Shown: one piece after another, positions 54,744 through 63,395 of the stretch | Layout: the number at the start of each line of letters is the position of its first letter | Position numbering within the stretch: position 1 is the stretch's first letter | Source of the DNA: Hybos culiciformis | Lineage: Eukaryota; Arthropoda; Insecta; Diptera; Hybotidae | Length of the DNA stretch: 64,000 nt | Assembly: GCA_964007475.1 (NCBI GenBank) | Contig: OZ023273.1 | Coordinates: 84,703,712-84,767,711 of the forward strand | Direction of reading: 5' to 3' | Notes under the pieces: model-generated | Told to the model about the DNA's origin: nothing | The model's input: the letters and a program-made list of their open reading frames with translations, nothing else | Databases searched by the model: none | Program-made: the position numbers and the translations under genes

Positions 54744-55108
54744 TTTCAGCAATTTGCTGAATAAAAGTATTATTCGAATTCAAACATTTAAAAATGAATT
54801 TATTTTGTCTATTAATAATAGCATCTTTAATCAGAGAACTTTTTGTTAGTAAGTGAATATCTCTGGTACTATGGTGCCACGGGAGATTTACAATCATTTT
54901 TAGAAGCTTATTTTGAGTAATTTGAAGTTTACAGTTAGCACAATTGAACCAAATTGGCGAGCCGTATAAAAGATTAACTTTAAATATTGATTTAAATAAT
55001 AAAATTTTATTAGAGAGAGAAAGAGTTGAATTTCTGTTTATAAGGCCGTAGAGAGATTTGATTAGAATATTATGTTTAAGAATGTTTTCATCAAATAATC
55101 GTCTAAAT
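54744..55108 (-). pseudogene. LINE-4 reverse transcriptase, C-terminal fragment
   Basis: SLYGLINRNSTLSLSNKILL, NLLYGSPIWFN, QNKLLKMIVNLPWHHSTRDI and a final NTFIQQIAEN are the thumb and C-terminal part of a Jockey-type polymerase. It begins right at the hAT-like block; the catalytic palm is absent. Confidence 0.8.
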
Positions 55109-55272
55109 CAGCGGTTCCCAAACTTTTTCTCTATTGTACCATCAATATACTTTTCTTAAATATACGTACGAATGCAAAAGTATCAGAAAATTTTCTGATA
55201 CTTTTGCATTCGTACGTATATTTAAGAAAAGTATATTGATGGTACAATAGAGAAAAAGTTTGGGAACCGCTG
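55109..55272. repeat. Perfect 164-bp palindrome, no spacer
   Basis: The 82-bp arms (55109-55190 and 55191-55272) are exact reverse complements with no bases between them. Each arm starts with the hAT-like terminus CAGCGGTTCCCAAACTTT. Confidence 0.95.
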
Positions 55273-55868
55273 CTTTGCAGCATTTATTCATAATAATAAT
55301 AAACTACAATAATAAACTACATTTTTTTAATTTACATTGAGAATTTTCTCCAGTTTGTACATAGTAGTTAATGTGAAGGATGAAGTTGTTTGTTGCCCAT
55401 TAAATATGTAATATTATGTTCAATTTTAGTTAATTTTAAACGTATTGTTTAAACGTGTTTTGAATTTATTTTTAATACTCAACATTGCCGAAAATCAGAC
55501 TTGACATAAATATGATGAAACAAATGGCATCAAAAATTTCAAAGTTTTATCAGAAATTCCTTATATTAAGACCGTCATTGGAACCAAAAATTTCTTAAAT
55601 TTTTATGTTTAAATTCAAGTTTTAAATCACCATTAGAAGAAATTTCTGATAACTCATATCTTTCCACCTCTGAAAACGCATATAAATTTTTATGAGAAAG
55701 AAAAATAAAAATGGGAATTTTTAGAAAGTTTAATTAAAAAAATTCATTAATTTTTAATATACGAACAATTAATAAATAAAATCAATTTATTTCTAATAGA
55801 ACAAAATATTGTACCACTGGCCTAAGCGTAATGTACCACTAGTGGTACGCGTACCACACTTTAAGAAC
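55109..55868. mobile_element. hAT-like block replacing the LINE-4 polymerase core
   Basis: The left part is the perfect palindrome at 55109-55272, whose ends are CAGCGGTTCCCAAACTTT. The right end reads GGTACGCGTACCACACTTTA and AAGAACC, as in hAT termini of the GGTTCTTAAAGTGTGGTAC type. LINE-4 protein is seen on both sides but with the catalytic core missing, so a deletion is also involved. No 8-bp TSD was found. Confidence 0.6.
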
Positions 55869-56260
55869 CGTACCGAACAGCATTGTACGATGACCGGATG
55901 ACGAGACGTTTTTCATTGTAATTTCTTGAGCGTTGCCAGCGCCTACGCCAAAGATTTCGCAGTGAAATAAGATAAAGGAGGTTAGGTGTTAACTTAATTG
56001 TTGAATCCTGTGATTTCTTGATAACTTTTGGAATGGATTGGACTTTAGCTTCGTTAATCAGTGTATAGAATTTTTTGATTAATTCGTCGATTTCATTTGT
56101 GCTAGTTACATTAAGTGACGATGGAATGTTGGTGTTACTTTTCAAGTAATTCTTATATTTTTCCCAATTTGCCTTTTTGTAGCTAAAAAAAGAAGAAGGT
56201 ATATTATAAATTGGAGTGGCGGAAAGTTGTGTTGTTACGGGTAGGTGATCAGAACACTAG
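55861..56260 (-). pseudogene. LINE-4 endonuclease end and linker
   Basis: SDHLPVTTQL closes the endonuclease domain; then KANWEKYKNYL, a helical DELIKKFYTLINEAKVQSIP and LRNLWRRRWQRSRNY, the linker before the polymerase. The frame runs into the hAT-like block. Confidence 0.75.
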
Positions 56261-56381
56261 GACAGCTTAAATGATGTCGAAATGTCGAAATTAATGATGT
56301 TATAAGAACGTATAACATAATCCTGAAAAAAAAAATTATTAAACTAAATTTTATCCGTAACCGGCATTAAACATCAACTTG

Positions 56382-56671
56382 GATTATTAAAGTCATAAAT
56401 TTAGGATATTACTAGTATATGTGTTGGTTTGTGAGCTGGGATGTGTTTGTTTGTTTGTGTTGGTTTAATAAATTAGAACATTTAGCTTTGTTAGAGGTTC
56501 GAAAAAGAACACTATTAATACTATATGTATGTATTTGGATTATTAAATGCATAATTTTAGGATATTACGAGTATATGTTGGTTTGTGAGTCGGGATGTGT
56601 TTTTATGTTTGTTTTGGTTTGTTACATAAGAATCTGTTGCTTTGTTAAAGGTTCAAAAAAGGGTACTATTA
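56382..56671. repeat. Diverged ~150-bp tandem duplication
   Basis: Two copies starting TTGGATTATTAAA and containing TTTGTGAG, GGGATGTGTTT and CTTTGTTA follow each other, with many substitutions. They lie within the insertion region of LINE-4. Confidence 0.8.
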
Positions 56672-56680
56672 GACCAATAC

Positions 56681-57634
56681 CAGTGGCGTAGCTAGACATT
56701 TTGGGCCCTTGTGCAAGAATCTATTGTGGGGCCCACCTACAAAATGTTTTCTTATTAAATAAAATATACAAATAAAAACTTATAGCTTGTTTACACTTAG
56801 CCAATTTAACATGTTCGGACAACGAACATGTTCCGTTGGTGTTTTCTATGGTGTTTTTTCATAGTAAAAAAATTAAAACAGAAACACGTTCTTCAACATG
56901 TTTCTACAAAAAAATGTTAATTGTCAGGGATGAATGAGTAATTTTTGAATAATATTTTGTTAGGCAATATTCAGTATGCATTAATTTTTACTTGGTATGT
57001 CATTTTTGACTTTGAATTTTTATAAAGGTGGAGATACACTCAAGATAAATGACGCGCGAGTTCTTAACCTTGACACAACTTCATATATTTTAAATTTTTT
57101 GGGCGCGTCAGTTCCTTTGAGCTTATTTCCGGTATTATTTGAAATTGTTTATCTGACAGAGCTAAACATGTTAACATATGAAAAACATCGTTTGAATGGT
57201 TGATTTTCCAAAGATGTTTAACTCCTTTCGAACAGTTAAATTAGCGAAGTGTGAACAAGGCATTATGTGTATTTGTTTTTATTTAAAAAAAAATTACATC
57301 GGAATTACATTAGAACATCTGCATTACATAGTTTTGAACTATACTAGGTACAAAGTAAAAAGATAAAAAAAAACTTTAAGACTGAAAAAAGAAAAAAAAA
57401 AAAATATGTTATAACTAAAACAAATTCTTTAATCGTCATGTTTTCTTTCAATTCGTCTTTTAGGAAGTTAGCAGCTTGTATTAACTGAAAAAGAACATTG
57501 TTTCAAAAAAATTTTTTTTTAATTTTAATCTAGAAAATAATTTTTTTTTTTAATTTTATGGTTTGATGAATGGGCCCCTACAGTAATGGGCCCTTGTACT
57601 TCGCACACACTCGCCGTACCTAGCTACGCCACTG
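56681..57634. mobile_element. hAT element, TIR CAGTGGCGTAGCTAG, 8-bp TSD
   Basis: The ends CAGTGGCGTAGCTAG and CTAGCTACGCCACTG are perfect inverses; ACCAATAC (56673-56680) and AACAATAC (57635-57642) form an 8-bp TSD with one mismatch. GGGCCCTTGTGC motifs lie at both ends. It contains the Harbinger-type MITE at 56783-57262 and a ~100-bp piece (57322-57422) that matches the LINE-4 3' UTR at 54627-54730. Confidence 0.9.
56783..57262. mobile_element. Harbinger-type MITE, copy 2, uninterrupted
   Basis: 480 bp with ends TAGCTTGTTTACACTTAG and GAAGTGTGAACAAGGCA, flanked by TTA on both sides. It is the intact counterpart of 48833-53256. An open frame at 56997-57203 is shared with the other copy but only as part of the nucleotide identity. 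Confidence 0.9.
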
Positions 57635-58980
57635 AACAATACGCATGTATAACACCACAAAACAAAAAAAGTGTGCGCATGTTTACATGGATTTTTTTGT
57701 GGCTTACTGCCTAGAAAATAACAAGCTTCGTAGAATAGTTTTTATTTTAATATTAAATGTAACATAAAAAAAATAAAACTTTTTAAATTATTTTTTCTTT
57801 ATCCTGCAATTTAAAAGAATATAAAACATGAATAAACAATTTATTGCATAATACAAATTTCATAAAACTAGTTACTAGATGTTAAAATATTTCAAATAAC
57901 TGAGCTAATGTTGGAACATGGACATTTGTCCGTGATTTTTTGTGGGCGGATTAACAACATTTTGCAAAATGACATTTGTCCCGATTTTTTTGTTCACGGA
58001 CAAATAACATTTTGCGATTTATAACATAAAAACTCCAAAGAACTAGTGCTCTAGGGGGTTTCTCGTTAATTAAAAAAATAAATAGGGAGCAGTAGACGGA
58101 AAAATCCCCTTCCCGAAAGAATCGGGTACAAATACCATTTTGCAAAAGGTCATTTAGCCGCGCATTAAAAAATCGCGGATAAATGTCCCTCGGAAAAATG
58201 TCCATCCCCCTTTTCTTTGATTTTACATTTTTTTATTTTTCATTTTACAGCATTGTACGATGACTATTTTTAAATCAAAAGAATACAGGACAAAAAAAAT
58301 ATCTTCGGGAACTAAATTTTCAATAAAATTATTCCTAGAAAATTTAAATGATAAATTTTCGTATGGAAATTAAATTTTTTTTCAGGAAAATATTTTTTAT
58401 TTAAATTTTTTTTAGAAGCGCTCATTAATTTTGAACTGCACTTTAGACACGATGATCCTAGTTTTACAAAGGAAAATTCATTTTACATTTTTTATAATAC
58501 TGTAATATTTATTATTATATTACAATAATTATTGTTATTCTAAAAAAATGTATTTGCCATATTATGCAAAAACACATGATAAAATTATTTGCAAATATTA
58601 ACACACATAAACGTTTTATTATTATTATTCTGTTTGCTTTATACACATTTTATATACATTACATACGCATACATTTAATTCTATTTTATTTTATTATTGG
58701 TGTTAAAATATGAAAACATGTACCACCATATACAAAAACATAGTATACAGAAAAAAATCTGTTATACCAGCGACAATTAGGCTTAGTAAAGCCTTATGAG
58801 TCTCTTAAGAACCCCTTACATTACTATTTCTACCTTCTTATTCATCCAATATAGTCTAGTAATTTTCGCCTTTTTTGGGTTTGTAAGTGCTTTTTCAACA
58901 TTAACAAGTCACCTATTAGAATGAATAATCATTCTAGTAATGACTTCTAAATCCCTTACAAAGCTATTTTGTTTCTTGGG
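57635..58980. other. Insert region of LINE-4, partly TIR-like
   Basis: 57912-58202 has near-inverse ends (GGACATTTGTCCGTGATTTT and AAAATCGCGGATAAATGTCC) and repeated CATTTTGCAAAA motifs, probably a short non-autonomous element. The rest, to about 58980 where endonuclease homology is seen again, is AT-rich with no gene. Confidence 0.5.
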
Positions 58981-59671
58981 TAGTGCAGTTCCAAAAACTA
59001 TGTCTGCAATTAATGTCACCTAATAAAATGTATTTGCCAGGAAGTTTAAACAGGCGTTTTAGATCGTTTTTAAAATCTATATTACGTTTGCGATTACGTT
59101 GCCACCTTTAAAGTAAAGAGAAATAATGGTAAACTCAGTTTCATTAGTAAAAAGTTTAATTGCAACATTTTCAATCGTTTTAAGATTTAAACTGGGTAAA
59201 AGCGAAAGTTTTTTTTAATAATAATAGCAGCGCCTCCGTGCGCAGCATCAAGGCGGTCTGCACGATAACAGAGATATTCACTATTATAAAAATTAATGCT
59301 AGGCTTAAGCCAAGTTTCAGAAATTGCTGCTAAACCAATTTCATTTTTTGACATATAGTCGAAAAATTCTATTGATTTAGGTTTAATGCTTTGAGCATTC
59401 CAATATAAAATAGATATTGTATTATTAACCCATTATGCTTATTGTATAAATATTTAATCGACATTTCTGTAATGACTACAAATTGTTGCTGTTTATTAGT
59501 ACAATTACTTAATCTATTTATTATTTCGTTTGTTAGTGTCAGAATTTCTGACATAGAGAATAAGTTATCATTACCTTTAGTGACATTGGCATATGAATTA
59601 GCGGTTGGAAGGTGTTGGGTGAACGATTGTTGGGATGAGTAGCTAATATTTTGATGACTGTTGCTTGACAA
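58981..59671 (-). pseudogene. LINE-4 gag end and endonuclease start
   Basis: 59671-59440 is a gag C terminus (NSYANVTKGNDNLFSMSEIL). The endonuclease begins near 59402 with YWNAQSIKPK, then IGLAAISETWLKP (catalytic Glu), YRADRLDAAHGGAAIII and FTIISLYFKGG. After about 59040 frames break and the insert region starts. Confidence 0.75.
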
Positions 59672-59838
59672 TTTTGGAAAAAATGATGGGTTATATGTAA
59701 ATTGCTGGCGCTTCGGTGATGATCCGAGTTTGCAGAGATATTTTTATGTCTACGATGCTTCAGAGATTATTGAAGATTACTATAGTGAGCTCTGGCTGGA
59801 CAAACTTTTGAGCTGGATTTATGGTTACCAGCACAATT

Positions 59839-60713
59839 TCAACATTTTATGTTATTTGGATCAGCTGTTTCTGAAGAAACTTTTGTACATTCTGACGTTT
59901 TATGTTTTTCGCCACAATTTCTACATATTGTAGTTAATTTGCAGTGCTTAGCACCATGGCCCCCGGTTTGGCAATTATAGCACTGTGTAGGTCCCTTCTT
60001 GGATGGTCTATAGTAGTCCCAGTACACGATGACGTTAAATAGAGTTCTACAGCTTTTTCTAATGTCTGATAGTTTTAAAGAGCCTTTTTTGAAATAAAGT
60101 ATAAAGTTGCTTGGTCTCTATAACGTTTATTGTGAATTTTCATTTTTTTAATTTCGATACAAACTTTAATATTATTTTTTGTTATTTCAGGATATTAAAT
60201 CCTGCGGAGGCATATCGTGGAGGCCAGTTAGCACAATTTTTGTTGGTTTCATGTGCTTTCATGTGAGAAAAATTTGATTCCCTTTTCTTCCAACTTTTTG
60301 TAGGTAGTTTTAAAATCGTCAAGGTTAATTCCAATACTGGTATTTTTTTTTGTATGAGTGATTTTTAGTTCATTCACAATGTTGGTTAGATCTTGATTTG
60401 TTTTATCAATGACAGTTATAGGAGGTACATGGTCTTTTTTGATGTTATCATGACCTTGATTTGTATCTTTTGCTGTAGATGTTGTGGTGGTTTTATCCAT
60501 TGATTCATCTTACAGGCTAACGTCGTCCAATAAATATTGGCTAAACGGAGCAAATCGATTTGCTGATTCTGACTTACGTGGCATTTTCCTTGTTAAAATG
60601 GGACTATTTGATGAATAATTATATGGAATTATTTCCACTTCATTCTTACTTGATGATAGTTTACCTCGTTTTGCGAACAGCTTGGGTATTTGATTGATAT
60701 AATGATTGTTCAA
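59839..60713 (-). pseudogene. LINE-4 gag with zinc knuckles, fragmented
   Basis: Three pieces are visible: 60713-60510 (ANRFAPFSQYLLDD), 60500-60249 (DFKTTYKKLEEKGIKFFSHE) and 60027-59839 with PTQCYNCQTGGHGAKHC and CRNCGEKHKTSEC. Between them frames and stops alternate. The order and the two knuckles are those of Jockey-type gag. Confidence 0.8.
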
Positions 60714-60906
60714 GAAAAAAAAACAATAATATATCGCAATACTTCAGTAGTTTTATAGAAAAAAAAAATTCTGTTGTTACTAACAATAGAAACATGTGAT
60801 TTAAATTTAACCCAAAATTAAATTTAAACACTTAATAGAATTTAAGAATTTAAAAAAAAAAGGTCTGCACTGTACAAGAGAATACAGAAGAATGTTATAA
60901 CACCAT

Positions 60907-61885
60907 ATTTCGTTATTATAATTGTAAATCAAAAATAATTATAATAAATATAATTAACCTAGTACTTAAGTAAAAAAAACATTTGAAAAAACTGAAAATT
61001 ATGAACTATTTAGTTAAACCTTCGATTGAATCAAAAAACAGGATGTGAAAATTTGTAATGCAATAACACCTCAAAATGCAAAAAGATTTACAATTTGGTA
61101 TATTTTTAATAATAAATCCACTCACCCGCTTGGAGATTCGAACCTCGATCTTTAGCATTGCTGTCCACCTACTCACCACTCAGCCATACTCGTAGATTTG
61201 TGAGAATGTGCAAAATAATAAACAAAAATTTCTGTATGTTGAAAATTATGTATCACCTGAACTAACGAACAAAAAAGTTCGAACGAAAGTTCAAACAAAA
61301 TTTTTTGACGTAAAATCTACGAACTGGTTTTTTTATGTGAACGTATATCCAGAGATCGTATATCCAAGGATCGAATATCCAAGGATCGAATATCCAGGGA
61401 TCGTATATTCAGGGATCCCTGTCTGTAGCCATCCCTGTATTTAGATCGTTATATCCAGGGATCCCTGTAAATAGTCATCCCTGTATTTAGATAATAATAT
61501 CCAGGGACGGATCTTATATCCAGGGATCCCTGTCTGTAGCCATCCCTGTATTTAGATTGTTATATCCAGGAACCTTATATCCAAGGATCCCTGTAAATAG
61601 TCATCCCTGTATTTAGATCATAATATCCAGGGACAGCTCTTATATCCACGGATCCCTGTCTGTAGCCATCCCTGTATTTAGATCGTTATATCCAGGGATC
61701 TTATATCCAGGGATCAATGTAAATAGTCATCCCTGTATTTAGATCGTAATATCCAGGGACGGCTCTTATATCCAGGGATCCCTGTCTGTAGCCATCCCTG
61801 TATTTAAATCGTTATATCCAGGGATCTTATATCCAGGGATCTTATATTCAGGGATCCCTGAAAATAGCGATCCCTGTGTTGTGAC
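60907..61885 (-). repeat. Right TIR of the composite element, outer part
   Basis: It is the inverse of 42085-43040: AT-rich DNA, the tRNA-Ser-like sequence (61119-61194), an open frame of 78 codons (61208-61444) also present in the left TIR, and the CAGGGATCCCTG array (about 61335-61870). Confidence 0.9.
61119..61194 (-). repeat. tRNA-Ser-like sequence in right TIR
   Basis: This is the mirror copy of 42746-42820, with box A TGGCTGAGTGG and a box B GGTTCGAATCTCC altered to AGGTTCGAATCTCC context. It points inward. A few single-base differences separate the two copies. Confidence 0.65.
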
Positions 61886-61891
61886 GCTAGC

Positions 61892-62170
61892 AACACCGAT
61901 AATTCACAGATGAAATTTGTTGTTTAAAAAAAAATCTGCCTTTACCTCGAAAATGCAAAATATTAAATCCCATCCGTTTATAAAAGATGGGATTTTACGT
62001 GTCGGGGGTCGATTGAATCAAGCCAATATCGATGAAGAAACCAAGCACCTAATTATTATCCTAGGAAAAACTCATTTAGCCCAATTAATAATTGATCATG
62101 CTCACAAAATAACCTTACATGGAGGTAAGGATTTAACAATGTCACACATATTAACAAAGTTTTGGATCGT
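61892..62170 (+). pseudogene. BEL/Pao integrase zinc-binding domain
   Basis: HPFIKDGILRVGGRLNQANI, AQLIIDHAHKITLHGG and LTMSHILTKFWIV are the Pao-type integrase N-terminal domain. Homology starts right at the GCTAGC target duplication of the 19.8-kb element, so it continues the fragment ending at 42084. After KFWIV it is lost. Confidence 0.9.
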
Positions 62171-62639
62171 TCATGGTCTTCACAGACCCGAATTTAAACG
62201 GTATACAATAGCATTGAATAATGACGAAATGGAAGGCACACAATACCACCATAATCAAGTGGTCACGGAAAGCAGCAGCCAATAACACAGCGATAAGGTG
62301 TCCAAGAATATACCACGAGTCAGTTATTTGTCCAGTTCATCGGAAATAAAAAATATCATTTGTAAACTAACTTAGTATACCTACTAATAATATGAACACG
62401 TCAGCCACAAGGATATATGTTTAGTACGACATGGATCGTATATAGGTGACAAATAACTGACATTGCCCATACATTAAGTGTCTTCGAGCTGGTTATTTGT
62501 AAACGTAAATTACGACTGAACGTTAGGTATACGACAAGCACTAAGGTAAAGAATATAGCTGACGTAGCCGTTAGTTATGAAATTAACATATAAGTCAGAA
62601 TTAAAAAACCCTCAAATGCACCATCAGGTAAAAACACCT
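62171..62639. other. Non-coding stretch with AGTTATTTGT/ACAAATAACT motifs
   Basis: CAGTTATTTGTCCAG (62319), GACAAATAACTGAC (62447) and GGTTATTTGTAAACG (62490) are related to the tandem repeat at 63121-63395. No gene is seen. Confidence 0.5.
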
Positions 62640-63044
62640 CAAATGTTTTTTTTTCATTTTTTTCTTTTTTTTATTTTTTTGTTTTTTTTTTATTTTTATT
62701 TTTTTTTTGTGTTTTTTTGTTTTTTTTTGGTTTTTTTTATATTTTTTTTAGTTTCTTTGTTTTTTTTAATTTTTTTTTGATTTTTTTTGTTTCTTTGTTT
62801 TTTTTTTTATTTTTTTTTTGATTTGTTTTTTCTTTTGTTTTTTTTCTTTTTTTTAATTTTTTTGGCTTGTTTTATGTTTTTTTTGTTTTTTTTTTCGCTT
62901 TTTTTTGTTTTCTTTTTCGCCTTTTTTTGTATATATTTTTTTTATTTATTTGTTTCCGGTCATCCATCTAAGTACTATCACTACGAGACGTTGCTTAACC
63001 GCTGTGTTCAATGTGATGTAGAGTCTTCCACTGAGCTATGTCAG
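62640..63044 (-). mobile_element. SINE-like element with 5S-rRNA-like head and long A-rich tail
   Basis: On the minus strand 63044-62956 reads TAGCTCAGTGGAAGACTC, then CATTGAACACAGCGGTTAAG, CAACGTC and GTACTTAGATGGATGACCGG. The last part resembles the box A to box C region of 5S rRNA. It is followed by about 310 bases that are A-rich with scattered G/C on this strand, as expected for a retroposed tail. It is not a functional 5S gene. Confidence 0.6.
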
Positions 63045-63120
63045 TAATATACAACAATGTATTAAATAGAAAATATAAATTCGGTATCTATTAAAACTTT
63101 ATACATTGTCTTAGTAAATT

Positions 63121-63395
63121 ACACAAATAACTGACGCTGTTGTCAGCTTTACGTAAACTGACGCTTATGTACGCCTAGCAATTTTCTTGATTTACCAACA
63201 TATAATAAGCAATCTATAGTAGTTATTTGTACACAAATAACTGACGCTGTTGTCAGCTTTACGTAAACTGGCGCTTATGTACGCCTAGAAATTTCCTTTG
63301 ATTTACCAACATATAATAAGCAATTTATAGTAGTTATTTGTATACAAATAACTGACGCTGTTGTCAGATTTACGTAAACTGACATTTATGTACAA
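63121..63395. repeat. ~110-bp tandem repeat, 2.5 units
   Basis: Units start at 63121, 63231 and about 63342 with ACACAAATAACTGACGCTG, contain GTCAGCTTTACGTAAACTG and end TAGTAGTTATTTGT. Each unit is thus bounded by the inverted pair ACAAATAACT and AGTTATTTGT. Confidence 0.9.

Larger units (their letters stand above)
54477..60895 (-). mobile_element. LINE-4 of this window: Jockey-like, 11-bp TSD, with nested inserts
   Basis: TATAACACCAT is duplicated at 54466-54476 and 60896-60906. On the minus strand the element runs from 60895 to a (TAAA)n tail at 54477-54497. Gag, endonuclease, linker and reverse transcriptase end are recognisable; the polymerase core is missing. Nested in it are a hAT-like block (55109-55868) and a hAT element (56681-57634). 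Confidence 0.85.
42085..61885. mobile_element. 19.8-kb composite TIR element, TSD GCTAGC
   Basis: The left end GTCACAACACAGGGATCGC and the right end GCGATCCCTGTGTTGTGAC are perfect inverses, and GCTAGC flanks both (42079-42084, 61886-61891). BEL integrase homology is interrupted exactly here. The TIRs continue inward for at least 1.4 kb; each is itself interrupted (left by the foldback at 43479-47536, right by LINE-4 at 54477-60895). Without the nested insertions the element would be about 5 kb. No gene of its own was found. Six-base duplications and long TIRs recall Polintons, but no polymerase, integrase or capsid genes are present, and the ends are not the AG/TC reported for them. Confidence 0.85.
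34488..62170 (+). mobile_element. BEL/Pao LTR retrotransposon, second copy, in four pieces
   Basis: Pieces of one plus-strand element are recognised at 34488-35900 (LTR, gag), 39851-41107 (gag end, protease, RT start), 41529-42084 (RNase H, integrase start) and 61892-62170 (integrase zinc domain). The gaps are filled by LINE-3, a hAT-like fragment and the 19.8-kb TIR element. No 3' LTR is visible. Confidence 0.85.

Noticed and set aside
52990..57203. Similar 70-residue open frames at 52990-53214 and 56997-57203
   Set aside because: Both lie in copies of the same Harbinger-type MITE; identity is at nucleotide level across the whole 480 bp, so no coding constraint is implied.
55870..58270. 17-bp match CAGCATTGTACGATGAC at about 55874 and 58249
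   Set aside because: It might be a duplication caused by an insertion, but the flanking homology does not support either site as a junction, so it was left unassigned.
731..61194. Five tRNA-like sequences as real tRNA genes
   Set aside because: They have boxes A and B but poorly pairing acceptor stems, and all lie in the ends of repeats.
42085..61885. A Polinton/Maverick
   Set aside because: The 6-bp TSD and long TIRs fit, but no protein-primed polymerase, integrase, ATPase, protease or capsid gene was seen, and the ends differ.
62956..63044. A 5S rRNA gene
   Set aside because: Only about the central third resembles 5S; the 5' and 3' parts that should pair are missing.
62577..63047. Phe-rich open frames
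   Set aside because: They come from a T-rich tail of a SINE-like element.
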